Assembly (NCBI GenBank): GCA_029883145.1
Contig: JAOUJR010000086.1
Span: 1 to 7,014 of the forward strand
Source: Nitrospirota bacterium
Lineage (GTDB): Bacteria > Nitrospirota > Thermodesulfovibrionia > Thermodesulfovibrionales > SM23-35
Direction of reading: 5' to 3'
DNA: 7,014 nt
The notes below the pieces were generated by a model. That model had not been told where the DNA came from. It searched no databases and saw nothing but the letters and a program-made list of their open reading frames with translations. Below are positions 6,387 through 7,014 of the stretch, piece by piece. Made by a program: the position numbers and the translations under genes. Within the stretch, counting starts at the first letter, position 1. Every line of letters begins with the position of its first letter.

Positions 6387-6516
6387 TCCCAAATTATGTC
6401 CCTAAAAAATAAAAAATGTCCCTAAAAATATTGTCACGAAAAACAGGAAAATGTCACGAAAAATGTCATGAAAGCGAATGTCTGAAATAACTTTAAAATG
6501 TCCGAAATAATGTCCG
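6385..6516 (+). repeat. Array units 4-6: TGTCNN boxes with 47-bp period
   Basis: Boxes are TGTCCC (6385, 6397, 6417), TGTCAC/TGTCAC/TGTCAT (6432, 6452, 6464) and TGTCTG/TGTCCG/TGTCCG (6479, 6499, 6511). Units start at 6385, 6432 and 6479. Most boxes are preceded by A, giving repeated ATGTC; the last two provide the candidate start codons of hsdS. Confidence 0.8.
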
Positions 6517-7014
6517 AAAAAAATAACGCAGAACTCAGAACTTTGAACTCAGAACTCCCAGAGGGTTGGCGGTGGGTGAGACTGGGAGAGGTGCTTAAAG
6601 AACCACTAAAAAACGGTTTAAATTATAGCAAAGAAGATTTTGGGACAGGTGTTAGATTTGTTAACGTATCAGATGTTTTTTGTCCTTTGGTTATTAATTT
6701 TACAAAGTTGGATAGAATAAATATATCGCCTCGAGATACTGAAAAATATCATTTAAAAACTGGTGATATTCTCATAGTGAGGTCATCTTTAAAAAGAGAA
6801 GGTGTTGCATATCCAGCTTTGTTTGAAGAAAATGATGAACCAGTTGTCTTTTGTGGATTTTTAATAAGAATTAGACCTGATAAAGAAAAAATTGAACCTT
6901 TTTATCTGCTCAATTATTTACGTTCTTCAATTGCAAGAGAAAGATTAGTTGGCGATTCTGATACAGTAACCATAACCAATGTTGATCAGGGTACTCTTTT
7001 ATACTTAGATATTC
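6498..7014 (+). CDS. hsdS: Type I restriction enzyme specificity subunit HsdS, N-terminal part; runs off the right edge
   Basis: Open for 172 codons to the window end. HsdS reads the split target sequence for both methylation and restriction. The visible part is the N-terminus and most of the first target recognition domain: SELPEGWRWVRLGEV (18-32), a near-universal HsdS opening, then FVNVSDV (54-60), KYHLKTGDILIVRS (83-96) with the GDIL motif, FLIRIRP (121-127), FYLLNYLRS (135-143) and TVTITNVDQGTL, the end of a recognition domain before the central conserved helices. TGA at 6483-6485 limits the start to ATG 6498 or 6510; both lie inside repeat boxes and neither has a Shine-Dalgarno. The first 17 residues are poorly conserved, being made of box sequence and a heptamer repeat. 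The second recognition domain is outside the window. hsdM is not present between hsdR and hsdS, so it should lie further right. Confidence 0.88.
   Translation, partial: MSEIMSEKNNAELRTLNSELPEGWRWVRLGEVLKEPLKNGLNYSKEDFGTGVRFVNVSDVFCPLVINFTKLDRINISPRDTEKYHLKTGDILIVRSSLKREGVAYPALFEENDEPVVFCGFLIRIRPDKEKIEPFYLLNYLRSSIARERLVGDSDTVTITNVDQGTLLYLDI
6531..6558 (+). repeat. Four tandem GAACTNN heptamers inside hsdS
   Basis: GAACTCA, GAACTTT, GAACTCA, GAACTCC run without gaps and encode ELRTLNSEL near the N-terminus of HsdS. The unit is 7 bp, so gain or loss of one copy would shift the frame. Copies are imperfect, which lowers the expected slippage rate. Confidence 0.75.

Larger units (their letters stand above)
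6188..6516 (+). repeat. Hierarchical array of six box triplets between the winged-helix gene and hsdS
   Basis: This stretch has no convincing gene. Short boxes start at 6188, 6208, 6220; 6253, 6273, 6285; 6318, 6338, 6350; 6385, 6397, 6417; 6432, 6452, 6464; and 6479, 6499, 6511. Five triplets have offsets 0, 20, 32; the fourth has 0, 12, 32. The first three triplets start 65 bp apart (67 to the fourth) and the last three 47 bp apart. Most boxes are followed by A-rich DNA. Because 20, 65 and 47 are not multiples of three, an in-frame peptide repeat does not explain the order. Box sequence is uniform within a triplet and differs between triplets. Short pieces read like the NVP/NVT-type tetrapeptide repeats I recall from linkers in AlbA_2/wHTH regulators (for example ENVTKNVMKANV, 6447-6482), so the boxes may share an origin with such linkers. 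The function is unknown. Confidence 0.8.

Noticed and set aside
6188..6516. CRISPR array
   Set aside because: Boxes are only 6-8 bp, spacers are short and A-rich, box sequence changes along the array, and there are no cas genes.

Overview
The window looks like a chromosomal segment from an AT-rich, probably anaerobic bacterium. PolX with a fused PHP domain and a CheY-like pseudo-receiver gene would fit Nitrospirota or sulfate-reducing-type genomes, but that placement rests on general protein character only and is weak. It holds two gene groups separated by a divergent intergenic region at 2149-2384.

Left part, minus strand: a complete DNA polymerase X/PHP gene (polX, 442-2148) is followed after 55 bp by the 5' part of a second minus-strand gene (1-386, running off the left edge). 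That gene encodes a degenerate response-regulator receiver domain followed by the start of a charged, probably helical linker. It has a good sigma-70-like promoter of its own just upstream. These are ordinary housekeeping or signalling genes.

Junction, 2149-2384: this stretch carries a duplicated ATGACTCGTAG and, directly in front of hsdR, a short remnant that reads like the N-terminus of RadC (IPDWPEDERPRDKL, then stop). It looks like the left border of an accessory island that broke or replaced a radC gene.

Right part, plus strand: a restriction/defence island. hsdR (2385-4721, EcoEI-like type I restriction subunit with intact nuclease and helicase motifs) overlaps by ATGA with a 487-residue protein (4718-6181) made of DUF4062, a GHKL-type ATPase region and a C-terminal winged helix. 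After it come about 310 bp that hold no convincing gene but are highly structured, then the start of hsdS (6498 to the right edge). hsdM is not in the window and is expected to the right.

The most unusual part is 6188-6516. It contains eighteen copies of short T-initiated boxes grouped in six triplets. Within five triplets the boxes start at offsets 0, 20 and 32 (the fourth has 0, 12, 32). Triplets repeat every 65 bp in the left half and every 47 bp in the right half. The box sequence is nearly constant inside a triplet but changes between triplets (TGGCRCAT, TCGAGCGR, TGTCCC, TGTCAY, TGTCYG). The periods are not multiples of three, so a repeated peptide does not explain them. The array sits between the winged-helix gene and hsdS, reaches into the hsdS start codons, and separates a strong orphan ribosome binding site (6371-6378) from hsdS. 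A heptanucleotide repeat follows inside the hsdS N-terminus. Together these suggest a repeat-mediated control or diversification region for the specificity subunit; that function is inference.
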